Below are positions 23,772 through 31,317 of a stretch of 35,026 nt of DNA, piece by piece (position 1 is the stretch's first letter; the number at the start of each line of letters is the position of its first letter). The position numbers were made by a program, and so were the translations under genes. The stretch covers positions 1-35,026 of the forward strand of contig CAKTKU010000024.1 in assembly GCA_934572335.1 (NCBI GenBank), given 5' to 3'. The stretch is from an uncultured Oscillospiraceae bacterium (lineage in GTDB: Bacteria > Bacillota > Clostridia > Oscillospirales > Oscillospiraceae). The notes beneath the pieces are model-generated. The model was not told the origin of the DNA. It was given only the letters and a program-made list of their open reading frames with translations, and ran no database searches.

Positions 23772-24497
23772 ATGGACAATATATTCGCTCCGCTGAGAGA
23801 GTTTAATATTTACACAATGATGCTGCGTGTGCTGCTCGCCATGCTCATGGGCGGCATTGTCGGCTTTGAGCGCGAGAAAAAGCGCCGCCCCGCCGGGTTC
23901 AGGACGTACATGCTCGTCGCCCTCGGCGCGGCCATGACCGTCATGCTCAGCCAGTATCTTGACTTCATGCTCAACCATGACTGGCTCGCCACGGCAGACC
24001 GCGTCGGTATAAAGACGGACGTGTCCCGCTTCGGGGCGCAGGTCATCAACGGCGTGGGCTTCCTCGGCGCGGGGACCATCATCGTCACCGGGCGGCAGGA
24101 GGTCAAGGGACTGACGACCGCCGCGGGGCTGTGGGCCTCGGCGTGCATGGGTCTTGCGATAGGCGCGGGGTTTTATGAGTGCGTCATCGTCGGCGTTGTG
24201 CTCATCGTCCTCTCAATGAAGCTTCTGCCGCTCATCGAGGAGGCGATGCTCTCATATTCGCGCAACATGACCATCTATGTCGAGATGGACTCCTTTGAAA
24301 ACCTCGGCAGCATCGTCAACCGCATAAAGGCGGAGGGCATAACGCTCTACGATGTTGAGATCGAGAAGGACAAGCGCGAGCATATGGCGAAGTTCAGCGT
24401 GCTGGTGTCCATGCACCTGCCGCGCCGCCGCGAGCACGCGGAGCTCCTTGCGGAGCTGTCGATGCTTGACGGCGTTGTCGCCATAGACGAAGTGTAA
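23772..24497 (+). CDS. MgtC/SapB family membrane protein (first of a pair)
   Basis: A 241-residue MgtC-type protein. The N-terminal part has about four or five membrane segments with the family signature GGIVGFEREKKRRPAGFRTY and GVGFLGAGTIIV, then VKGLTTAAGLWASACMGLAI. The C-terminal 85 residues form a soluble ACT-like domain (MTIYVEMDSFENLGSIVNRI). MgtC proteins are tied to Mg2+ limitation and to control of ATP synthase or phosphate uptake in some bacteria; the role here is unknown. The ribosome binding site is weak, suggesting coupling to the HAD gene 31 bases upstream. Confidence 0.88.
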   Translation: MDNIFAPLREFNIYTMMLRVLLAMLMGGIVGFEREKKRRPAGFRTYMLVALGAAMTVMLSQYLDFMLNHDWLATADRVGIKTDVSRFGAQVINGVGFLGAGTIIVTGRQEVKGLTTAAGLWASACMGLAIGAGFYECVIVGVVLIVLSMKLLPLIEEAMLSYSRNMTIYVEMDSFENLGSIVNRIKAEGITLYDVEIEKDKREHMAKFSVLVSMHLPRRREHAELLAELSMLDGVVAIDEV

Positions 24498-24512
24498 AGG
24501 AGGGACGGACAT

Positions 24513-25208
24513 ATGCTGCATTGTTTTGATTTTGTGCGCGAGATGAGCTTTCTTGGCGTCACCGTGCGCATGGTGCTCGCTGTTCTGTGCGGCGGGCTTA
24601 TAGGTATAGAGCGCGAGTATAAGCGCCGCCCCGCCGGGTTCAGAACGCACATCCTCATCTGCCTTGGCGCGGCCGTGACCACGCTCACCAGTCAGTATCT
24701 TTATCTCACGCTGGAGCTTTATACCGACGTCGCGCGCCTCGGCGCGCAGGTCGTCGCCGGTATCGGCTTCATTGGCGCGGGCACGATAATCGTCACGAAC
24801 CGCCAGCGCGTCAAAGGGCTGACGACAGCCGCAGGACTGTGGACAAGTGCCATCATCGGGCTTGTGTGCGGCGCGGGATACGTTGAGTGCGCGGTGTTTG
24901 CCACGTTCATGGTGCTCGTGGCGGAGCTGCTGCTCGTGAAGATCGAATACCGCTTTGCCCGCAAGGTGTACGATATGAATCTCTATATCGAGTACTACAA
25001 GGCGGACAGCATCGAGACCATCGTCCATCTCATCCGCGAGAGCAAGACGAAGATGAGCGGGCTGGAGATAAGCCGCGTCACCGAGGACGACGGGCGCAAC
25101 CGTTACAGCGCCGTCGTCACCGTTCAGGCGAGCCGCACCGGCATAAGTGAGGGGCTTATCAAGAACATCGAGGGGCTTGAAAACGTCCTCACGGTGGAAG
25201 AGCTGTAA
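24513..25208 (+). CDS. MgtC/SapB family membrane protein (second of a pair)
   Basis: A 231-residue paralog of the preceding protein, sharing EREYKRRPAGFRTH, FIGAGTIIVTNRQRVKGLTT and AAGLWTSAIIGLVCGAGYVE. It also has the C-terminal ACT-like region (MNLYIEYYKADSIETIVHLI). The two genes are 15 bases apart with AAGGAGGG before this ATG. The duplication has diverged widely outside the signature blocks, so it is old or selected for different roles, perhaps as a heteromer. Confidence 0.88.
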   Translation: MLHCFDFVREMSFLGVTVRMVLAVLCGGLIGIEREYKRRPAGFRTHILICLGAAVTTLTSQYLYLTLELYTDVARLGAQVVAGIGFIGAGTIIVTNRQRVKGLTTAAGLWTSAIIGLVCGAGYVECAVFATFMVLVAELLLVKIEYRFARKVYDMNLYIEYYKADSIETIVHLIRESKTKMSGLEISRVTEDDGRNRYSAVVTVQASRTGISEGLIKNIEGLENVLTVEEL

Positions 25209-25226
25209 TACACATATAATAAAATC

Positions 25227-25257
25227 AGCGCCGCGCTCAGTTGAGCGCGGCGCTTTT
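25227..25257 (+). terminator. terminator of the murF operon
   Basis: A 13-bp GC-rich stem (25227-25239 with 25242-25254), a very tight loop, then TTTT. It also lies beyond the stop of the convergent oxidoreductase gene. Confidence 0.85.
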
Positions 25258-25275
25258 GTGTGTTAAACCGAAACT

Positions 25276-27996
25276 TTATTTATTCCTCTTATTGCGCAGT
25301 ATCTTGACCTCGCGCTTGACCATGTAGGGCAGTATCGCCTTCATCTTGTCCTCCGCCTTGTACATGACGGACGCCTCCGGCAGATCGCGGCTGAGGTGAA
25401 TCGCGTCGAACTCGCACCGCGTGGTGCACAGCCCGCAGCCGATGCACTTGTTCTCGTCCACCACGGTCGCGCCGCAGCCGAGGCAGCGCGCCGCCTCGCG
25501 GCGTACCTGCTCTTCGGTGAAGGTCATGCGCGCGTCGGCAAAGCTCTTTGCCTTTGCCTTGTCCGTGCCGGGCATCTGGCGGGAGGAGTTGTCGAAGCTC
25601 TCCACAGGCAGCATGACGTCGTCCTTGTTCAGCTCTATGAACTGGCGGCGGTTGCGCGCGAGGGTGAGGCTCTGCCCGGGGTGCACGTAGCGGTGCAGCG
25701 ACTCGGCGGCCTCGCGCCCGGCGGCGATGGCGTCAATGGCGAACTTCGGCCCCGTCAGCGCGTCGCCGCCGACGAACACGTCGGGCTGCGCGGTCTGGAG
25801 CGTGACAGGATCGGCGATGACCGTGCCATTGCGGTTGAAGGTCATGCCCTCCGGCGCGATGCCGCCGAGGTCGACCTTCTGCCCGATGGCGCTGATGACG
25901 GAGTCGACCTCGATGGTCTCAAACCTGCCCGTGCCGACCGGCTTGCGGCGTCCCTTTTCGTCCGCCTCGCCCAGCTCCATCAGCTCCACCTTCAGTGCAG
26001 TGACCTTCTCGTCCTCGCCGATGATCTCCACCGGCGCGCAGAGGTAGTGGAACTTCACGCCCTCTTCAACGGCCTCGGCGACCTCCGCCTTGTCCGCAGG
26101 CATCTCCGCCTCCGAGCGGCGGTAAATGACATACGTTTCCTCCGCGCCGAGGCGCACCGCACTGCGGCACACGTCCATTGCCACGTTGCCGCCGCCGATG
26201 ACGGCGCAGCGCCTGCCAACGGCGGGATGCTTGTCAAGATTGACCTCGCGCATGAACTCCACGCCGCCGAATACGCCCGTGAGCTCCTCGCCCGGAATGC
26301 CGAGGGGCGCGGACTTCTGCGCGCCGATGCCGAGGAAGAAGCCCTTATAGCCCTGCGCGCGCAGCTCGTCGAGCGTGACGTCCTTTCCAATCTCAACGCC
26401 GCAGCGGAACTCCACGCCCATCTCGCGCAGCACGTCGATCTCCGCGTTCACAACGTCCTTTTCAAGGCGGAACGACGGAATGCCCAGCGTGAGCATGCCG
26501 CCGGGGACCTCGTTCTTTTCGAACACGGTCACGGGGTAGCTCATGTTGGCGAGGTAGTACGCACAGCTCAACCCGGCGGGACCCGCGCCGATCACGGCGA
26601 TCTTCTCGTCATAGCCCGCGGTGTTCTCCCTGTGGGTGCGCTTTGCGGGGATGTAGCGCCTGTCGGCGTGAAGCTCCTGCTCGGCGATGAACTTCTTTAT
26701 CTCGTCAATCGCGACGGGATTGTCCACCGTGCCGCGCGTGCACGCCGCCTCGCACCGGCGGTTGCATATGCTGCCGCAGACGGCGGGGAAGGGGTTGTCC
26801 TGCTTGATGAGCTTGAGCGCGTCGAGGTATCTACCCTCCGCCGCCATTTTTATGTAGCCCTGCACGGCGATGTGCGCGGGGCAGGCGGTCTTGCAGGGGG
26901 CGGTGCCGCTGTCGTAGCAGTTTATCATGTTGTTGTCGCGGTAGTCCTCGTCCCACTTCTCCGGACCCCACTTTGTGTCGTCGGGCAGCTCGTGCTTGGG
27001 ATAGGTGACAGGACCGTTCTTTGTGCACAGCTTCTGCCCCAGCTTTGCCGCGCCTGCGGGGCAGACCTCCACGCACTTGCCGCACGCGACGCACTCTTCC
27101 ATGTCCACATGGGCGATGTACGCACTGCGGGACATATTCGGCGTGTTGAAGAGCTGTGACGTGCGCAGGGCGTAGCACACGCCGGGCGCACAGTTGCAGA
27201 TGGCAAAGATCTTGTCCTCGCCGTCGATGTTCGTGATCTGGTGGACGTAGCCCTCCTCCTCGGCGCGCCGGAGGATCTCCATGACCTCGTCATAGCTGAC
27301 CTCGTGCCCGTCCTTGCCGGTCTCCACGGAGTAGCGCGCACAGTCGCCCACGGCGATGCACCAGTAGTCCTCAAGATCGCCCGAGCCTTCGCCGCGCACC
27401 GTCTGAGAGCGGCGGCAGGAGCACACGCCGGCGGCGTAGTAGTCGTATTTTTTGAGCCAGTGGGAGAGATGCTCGAGGCTGACGGACTTGGACTCGGTGG
27501 GGATGGCTTTCTCCACGGGTATGACGTGCATGCCGATGCCCGCGCCTCCGGGCGGCACCATCGCCGTTATCTTTTCGATGGGCAGACGGGTCATCTTGTT
27601 GAAGAAATCGCAGACCTCGGGGTGCTCGTCAACAAAGGACTTGCGCATATTGAGAAACTCCGCCGCGCCGGGCACGAACAGCGGCAGTAGGTACTGCTTC
27701 TCGTGCTGCGGGTTTTCCCAGTTCCACTCGATAAGCCCGACGCAGCCCATCTCGTGCAGCTTGGCTTCCAGCTTCTCCGTGTCGGTCCAGCCGGAGGACT
27801 TTGCAATCTGCGCCAGCGTCTGCGGCACGCGCTGCGGCATACTCAGCGCGATCTCCACCATCTCGTCGTCCAGCGTGTTCACCAGCCCCCAGTACTCGGG
27901 GCAGCTCTCGTCGAGCTTTTTCAGCCCCAGCCTGTACGGCACGCGGTCGGTCATCTTTTTGCCGAGGGCAAAGAGCTTTTCTTTGTTCGTTACCAT
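25276..27996 (-). CDS. multi-domain Fe-S/FAD oxidoreductase (GltD/DPYD-type)
   Basis: A 906-residue cytoplasmic flavoprotein. In order: a helical, winged-helix-like N-terminus (1-160); a cysteine-rich part with CSCRRSQ near 190 and CNCAPGVC near 275; a ferredoxin motif CVACGKCVEVCPAG near 299; the DPYD/GltD domain with PCKTACPAHIAVQGY and CNRRCEAACTRG (360-440); an FAD site AVIGAGPAGLSCAYYL near 465; a nucleotide site GGGNVAMDVCRSAVRLGA near 597; and a C-terminal ferredoxin CIGCGLCTTRC near 850. It should pass electrons between NAD(P)H and clusters. The partner is unknown, as no catalytic subunit is adjacent. It is a single gene with AAGGAG upstream. Confidence 0.85.
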   Translation of the reverse strand: MVTNKEKLFALGKKMTDRVPYRLGLKKLDESCPEYWGLVNTLDDEMVEIALSMPQRVPQTLAQIAKSSGWTDTEKLEAKLHEMGCVGLIEWNWENPQHEKQYLLPLFVPGAAEFLNMRKSFVDEHPEVCDFFNKMTRLPIEKITAMVPPGGAGIGMHVIPVEKAIPTESKSVSLEHLSHWLKKYDYYAAGVCSCRRSQTVRGEGSGDLEDYWCIAVGDCARYSVETGKDGHEVSYDEVMEILRRAEEEGYVHQITNIDGEDKIFAICNCAPGVCYALRTSQLFNTPNMSRSAYIAHVDMEECVACGKCVEVCPAGAAKLGQKLCTKNGPVTYPKHELPDDTKWGPEKWDEDYRDNNMINCYDSGTAPCKTACPAHIAVQGYIKMAAEGRYLDALKLIKQDNPFPAVCGSICNRRCEAACTRGTVDNPVAIDEIKKFIAEQELHADRRYIPAKRTHRENTAGYDEKIAVIGAGPAGLSCAYYLANMSYPVTVFEKNEVPGGMLTLGIPSFRLEKDVVNAEIDVLREMGVEFRCGVEIGKDVTLDELRAQGYKGFFLGIGAQKSAPLGIPGEELTGVFGGVEFMREVNLDKHPAVGRRCAVIGGGNVAMDVCRSAVRLGAEETYVIYRRSEAEMPADKAEVAEAVEEGVKFHYLCAPVEIIGEDEKVTALKVELMELGEADEKGRRKPVGTGRFETIEVDSVISAIGQKVDLGGIAPEGMTFNRNGTVIADPVTLQTAQPDVFVGGDALTGPKFAIDAIAAGREAAESLHRYVHPGQSLTLARNRRQFIELNKDDVMLPVESFDNSSRQMPGTDKAKAKSFADARMTFTEEQVRREAARCLGCGATVVDENKCIGCGLCTTRCEFDAIHLSRDLPEASVMYKAEDKMKAILPYMVKREVKILRNKRNK

Positions 27997-28023
27997 GTCA
28001 GTCTCCTTTATATGTAATTTTTA

Positions 28024-28092
28024 CCGAAAAATTGTCTCACTTGTTTATACAATAACATATATATTGCGGCTTGTCACTAGACAATTTTTCGG
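28024..28092. promoter_or_regulatory. 14-bp inverted repeat around the oxidoreductase promoter
   Basis: CCGAAAAATTGTCT (28024-28037) is repeated inverted as AGACAATTTTTCGG (28079-28092), 41 bases apart. Minus-strand promoter-like pairs lie within (TTGTCT with TATATG, or GTGACA with TATTGT, both 17 apart). The layout suggests a regulator binding both arms, or an RNA stem in the leader. Confidence 0.55.
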
Positions 28093-28117
28093 CAGGTCAA
28101 GGGAGACGCCGCAAAAT

Positions 28118-28561
28118 GTGCCGGAAGCGGATTATAAGGAGCTTTGCCCTGCGACGTCGCTGATTACCGCAGAAAAAGCCCTGCTGCTGTTTGCCTCGTC
28201 ATACCTCTTGATGTTTGCCGAGGCTTTTTTCGTAAAGTATTTTGACCTTGCCAGAGCAAACGATATGTATATCTTTCTTGCGCCCTCGACCTACCTTGCC
28301 TTTGGACTGCTCGTGAATTTCCGCATGACGGGCAGGGGCGGCGCTTACAGAACGCTTAGGGCTCTCAGCGCCCTGATATACTACTCGCATCTCTGGATAT
28401 TGAGCCTTGTCGGCATATTCTTGAATTTGATAGGATTTCAAGCCGGAGTGACCTGCCTGCCGTTTATGCTGACGGTCATTGGCAGCGCGGCTTTCTCCTA
28501 TGCGGTTTACAGGCTTTCCAAATTCCCATTCTTTAAGTGGCTGAAAATACTGTATTCCTGA
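28118..28561 (+). pseudogene. orphan C-terminus of an acyltransferase-3 type membrane protein
   Basis: The frame encodes about 147 residues with four hydrophobic segments (KALLLFASSYLLMFAEAFFV, FLAPSTYLAFGLLVNF, SALIYYSHLWILSLVGIFL, and a last one before FPFFKWLKILYS). This resembles the last third of acyltransferase-3/OafA-like membrane proteins, which normally have about ten helices. No N-terminal part exists upstream; the sequence there is the promoter region of the oxidoreductase. A GTG at 28118 with GGGAG upstream could start a short protein, but a 5'-deleted remnant is more likely. The family call rests on pattern only. Confidence 0.55.
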
Positions 28562-28597
28562 ACCTCATCCGGTTCAGAGCTTCCTAAACCGGAAAAC

Positions 28598-28632
28598 TAT
28601 CCCCCGGCGGCGCAAAATGCCGCCGGGGGATA
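28598..28632. terminator. GC-rich hairpin after the acyltransferase remnant
   Basis: A 14-bp stem (28598-28611 with 28619-28632) with a 7-base loop. It separates the remnant from the secreted-protein gene. The T run is on the minus side only (GTTTT after the stem). Confidence 0.6.
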
Positions 28633-28736
28633 AGGTATGCTCACCATAGCGCGGAGGGAAAATCTGAACAGAGGAGAGGGCAGTGCATCAGTAGCGCGCA
28701 GACTGTATTTTTGCTGCCGCATTGAGAAGAAAGCAC

Positions 28737-28764
28737 TTGCATTGAACACCTTTTCATGTATAAT
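28737..28764 (+). promoter_or_regulatory. promoter of the secreted-protein gene
   Basis: TTGCAT (28737-28742), a 16-base spacer and TATAAT (28759-28764), leaving a leader of about 50 bases. Confidence 0.65.
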
Positions 28765-28821
28765 ATAAATAGAGAATAGAACACAAAACTGGACAATTTT
28801 AGTAAAGAAAAGGAGATGCAG

Positions 28822-29478
28822 ATGAAAAATTATGCCAAAATATTTGTGAGCTTCGCGCTTGCTGCCGCACTGCTCCTTTCTATGGGCAATGCAGCCTTTG
28901 CGGAGGAGAAAAAAACCCTGACAGGGAAAAACACGGATAATTCGCAGCCGCTTGTCGGCGGAACGGATGCAGAGACCGACAAGGACGATGTACCGGTCGA
29001 GACTGTGGGCTTTGGTTATGGGATTCCCGACCCTCAGCGTGTTGACAGACATGAGCTTGGCGGGGAGGATGTCACCATAGAGGGCGTGAGCTATGATGTG
29101 TGGCTAGAGCCAAAGGATATATATATCCATCAGGCAGACCTTGTCGCCGCGAAGTTTATCCGCGAATGTCGTGAGGATATAGAGAAGGCGGGCGTGGATA
29201 TTGAAAAGCTGTATATCAAGCAGGGGCTTATCTATACGGGCGAGGAGGGATTAAGCTCTAAGGAGCAGCGCGAGATAAACATCACCGTTGCAGAGCTTCA
29301 GAAGGCAGCCGGAATAAAGCTTCAGGCTGGGGATATGTTTGACGTCGGAAATGGCGTGGACATTAAGCTGCGCCTCGTGGTCTCCGGCTTCATCGCCCCA
29401 AGCGGTGAGAAACGGACACAGAAGGACGAGGTATACATTATCGAAGGCATAGATGTCAATATTCTAAGCAACAGATAA
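28822..29478 (+). CDS. secreted protein of unknown function
   Basis: A 218-residue protein with a clear signal peptide (KNYAKIFVSFALAAALLLSM, cleavage likely after AFA near residue 27). It is followed by an acidic linker (TDAETDKDDVPVE) and a mixed alpha/beta region with VTIEGVSYDVWLEPKDIYIH and VDIKLRLVVSGFIAPSGEKR. No lipobox, sortase motif or S-layer domain is visible, so it is released or loosely held. I do not recognise the family. The ATG at 28822 is preferred because AGGAG sits 6 bases upstream; the ATG at 28816 abuts it. It uses more A/T codons than the neighbouring genes. Confidence 0.7.
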   Translation: MKNYAKIFVSFALAAALLLSMGNAAFAEEKKTLTGKNTDNSQPLVGGTDAETDKDDVPVETVGFGYGIPDPQRVDRHELGGEDVTIEGVSYDVWLEPKDIYIHQADLVAAKFIRECREDIEKAGVDIEKLYIKQGLIYTGEEGLSSKEQREINITVAELQKAAGIKLQAGDMFDVGNGVDIKLRLVVSGFIAPSGEKRTQKDEVYIIEGIDVNILSNR

Positions 29479-29496
29479 GCTGAAATGTTAGACAGT

Positions 29497-29575
29497 CCGG
29501 CTCAGAAATCACGGAAAAAACCGCGGCTGAGCCGGAGACAGCAATCCCCGGGGCGCAAGCTCCGGGGATTGCTGT
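29497..29575 (+). terminator. two hairpins after the secreted-protein gene
   Basis: CCGGCTCAG (29497-29505) pairs with CTGAGCCGG (29527-29535), and a 14-bp stem (29538-29551 with 29562-29575) follows. They lie between the secreted protein and the convergent binding-protein fragment. Confidence 0.55.
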
Positions 29576-29579
29576 ATGC

Positions 29580-30300
29580 CTATCGCTGTTCGTTCACGTA
29601 TATATTCGCCTTGCTCTGCACAAGGCGGGCGACCTCGTCCGCGCTCTTCTGTCCGGCAAAGTACGCCTGCGCCTCGCCGGTGACAATGTCCAGAATGCTC
29701 TGGTCGTAGTTGAGCAGCTTGGACGTGGACTGCGCCAGCGTCTTTATCGTCTCGGCGCGCTCGGGGGAGATGCCGGAGTACATATTGGTGTAGTTTATGC
29801 CGTCGTACATCACGCCGATGATCAGCCGCTTTTTCTCGCCGTTCTCGTCGAGGAGGATGTTGCCGTTGGCGTCGCGCTCGTACTCTATCACCTGCGCCTC
29901 GTCAAGGAGCGTGTTGAACGCATTCATGTTCGTGGGGAAAATCGACAGCTCCGTCTGGTAGTCCTCCGTCAGGAATGTGCGCACGAATTCCCACGCTGCC
30001 GCCTTGTCGCGGCACGCGCTCGTTATGCCCAGCTCGTTTATCCCGCGCAGCACGTTGCCCGGCTCGCCGGTCACGTTGGGGAAGCCGATATAGGTGACGT
30101 CGGTCTTGAACGGGTTGTCGCCGCTGCTCTCGTTGAAGTTGAAGAGCGAAACCTCCGTCAGCATCTGCTGCCCCTGCGAAATGCGGTAAGCGGCGCTGTC
30201 CTCCTCCGTGGATTCATAGCTTGCCATCTCCGCGTCGGACTTGAACTGATCCGCGAACGCAAGAAGCTGCTTGAATGCGTCGCTGTCAAAGCTGCACCGC
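29580..30300 (-). pseudogene. C-terminal fragment of an ABC sugar-binding protein
   Basis: The frame reads the last 230-240 residues of a family-1 extracellular solute-binding protein (about half the usual length). It contains FKQLLAFADQF, DVTYIGFPNVTGEPGN, INELGITSACRDKAAAWEFV and TFLTEDYQTELSIFPTN, ending in YVNEQR. No signal peptide, lipobox or start exists; at about 30285-30310 the sequence switches to a CopA remnant in another frame. The last 77 bases of coding sequence recur exactly at the right end of the window. It is a broken copy. Confidence 0.8.
29584..29660. repeat. 77-bp direct repeat, left copy
   Basis: Identical over all 77 bases to 34950-35026, where the window ends, so the true repeat may be longer. 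It lies in the 3' end of the solute-binding-protein fragment. Confidence 0.95.
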
Positions 30301-30657
30301 CCGGTCCGAACTGCACCACGCTAGCCAGCGCGAGCTGAACATACGGGTGCAGATCCCACACGAGCGGCATCGTGAACAGCACGGAAATGCACAGCGCGCG
30401 CAGCAGCGCCATCCGGCTGTGCAGCTGTATCTCCTCGTCGCCGCCGGTGCGCCCCGTCACGGCGGCGTATATCCCGCGCGCCCGCAGCGCCGCGAGCAGG
30501 GTCTTGCTCTCGATGCCTGTCCACAGCACGGCGCGCAGCTTCCCGTCCCCGGTGTCCTCCACGCGCCTCACACCGTCCAGCGCTTCCAGTGCCGCCTTTG
30601 CAGCCTCGGCGCGCACGCGGCGCAGTCCATCCCGCTCACTCTCAGCGTTATTTCCAA
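30300..30657 (-). pseudogene. frameshifted N-terminal remnant of a copper P-type ATPase (CopA)
   Basis: Starting from a TTG at 30657, LEITLRVSGMDCAACA reads as a heavy-metal-associated domain with its CxxC metal site. At about 30607-30613 the frame shifts (consistent with loss of one base) and continues EAAKAALEALDGVRRVEDTG and later GIYAAVTGRTGGDEEIQLHS. The first transmembrane segments follow (RALCISVLFTMPLVWDLH, then YVQLALASVVQFGPGG). The remaining ~600 residues, including the phosphorylation domain, are missing, replaced by the binding-protein fragment. It starts 3 bases after the upstream membrane-protein gene, so it was once in its operon. Confidence 0.75.
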
Positions 30658-30660
30658 CGC

Positions 30661-31173
30661 TTACGCTTCCTTTGCAATTTTCTTCAGCCGGAGGTATTCC
30701 TTGAAGGATATGTACGAGCAGGGCAGGCACATCACCGGCACGTGGAACAGGAATATCCAGCTGAGCGTGTCGATGCCCTGATAGAACACGCCGTTGTACC
30801 ATACACCGTCGATAAGCTCAAAGTACGAGAAGTTCCACACGCCCCACAGCCCGGTCGACGAGCCGCACAGGTGCAGTATGACGAACGACGCGGAGGTGAA
30901 CACACCCGCAATGGCGCACACGAGCGTCGACGACGTGCGGCGGCTCTTCGCAAGGAAAATGGACACCACCGGCAGCACGTACACCGTCAGATTCAGCGCC
31001 CACAGCGACAGGGGAATGGAGTACGTCCATTTGAACGCCTGACGGATATGGTCACCGTCGTGGATGAGCACGGCGATGAGCATGATAACGGCGCAGGTGC
31101 AGATCTTCTTGGCGAGCTTACCCTCGAGCTTGGTGTCGAGCTGCTTCGCTGCGGCTTTTTCTTTTGCAGACAT
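30661..31173 (-). CDS. four-helix membrane protein, unknown, former copA partner
   Basis: A 170-residue membrane protein with hydrophobic segments near 24-37, 55-75, 84-102 and 136-155. Histidines lie at the membrane border, notably HDGDH at 38-42, H101 and H144, and cysteines at 103, 149 and 152. I do not recognise the family. The gene ends 3 bases before the CopA remnant, so it was co-transcribed with a copper-type exporter; a metal or heme role is a guess. The start at 31173 has GGGAGAGG upstream, while the frame runs further up without one. Promoter elements with two AAGTGGT repeats precede it. Confidence 0.7.
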   Translation of the reverse strand: MSAKEKAAAKQLDTKLEGKLAKKICTCAVIMLIAVLIHDGDHIRQAFKWTYSIPLSLWALNLTVYVLPVVSIFLAKSRRTSSTLVCAIAGVFTSASFVILHLCGSSTGLWGVWNFSYFELIDGVWYNGVFYQGIDTLSWIFLFHVPVMCLPCSYISFKEYLRLKKIAKEA

Positions 31174-31191
31174 GATGATCCTCTCCCATTT

Positions 31192-31243
31192 ATTATAGTA
31201 TTTGGCCATATTTAGACCACTTGGTAAAAATAAAATACCACTT
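31192..31243 (-). promoter_or_regulatory. promoter with AAGTGGT direct repeats
   Basis: Minus-strand TATAAT (31192-31197) with the -35 region GTGGTC at 31215-31220. AAGTGGT occurs at 31216-31222 and 31237-31243, exactly 21 bp (two helical turns) apart. The near copy overlaps the -35, as expected for a regulator that contacts the same face of the DNA. Confidence 0.5.
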
Positions 31244-31270
31244 TGTTCATGATTTGTCAATATGTAAAAA

Positions 31271-31299
31271 CATCCCCGAAGCTCAAAACTTCGGGGATG
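31271..31299 (-). terminator. terminator of the GAGIGGG-repeat gene pair
   Basis: An 11-bp stem (31271-31281 with 31289-31299), a 7-base loop and TTTTT on the minus strand, 19 bases after the repeat-protein stop. Confidence 0.85.
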
Positions 31300-31317
31300 A
31301 ACACGTGTATTCTCTTT

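Noticed and set aside
25396..27159. 587-codon plus-strand frame opposite the Fe-S/FAD oxidoreductase
   Set aside because: The composition is shadow-like, and the other strand encodes a full set of cysteine and nucleotide motifs.
27452..28561. A 369-codon plus-strand protein spanning the oxidoreductase start and the acyltransferase piece
   Set aside because: Its first two thirds are antisense to a clear gene and its promoter; only the part after about 28118 has protein-like membrane segments.
30158..30802. A 214-codon frame covering the CopA remnant and part of the binding-protein fragment as one chimeric protein
   Set aside because: It starts in the wrong frame of the upstream gene, lacks the CxxC half of the metal-binding domain, and reads the binding-protein part out of frame.
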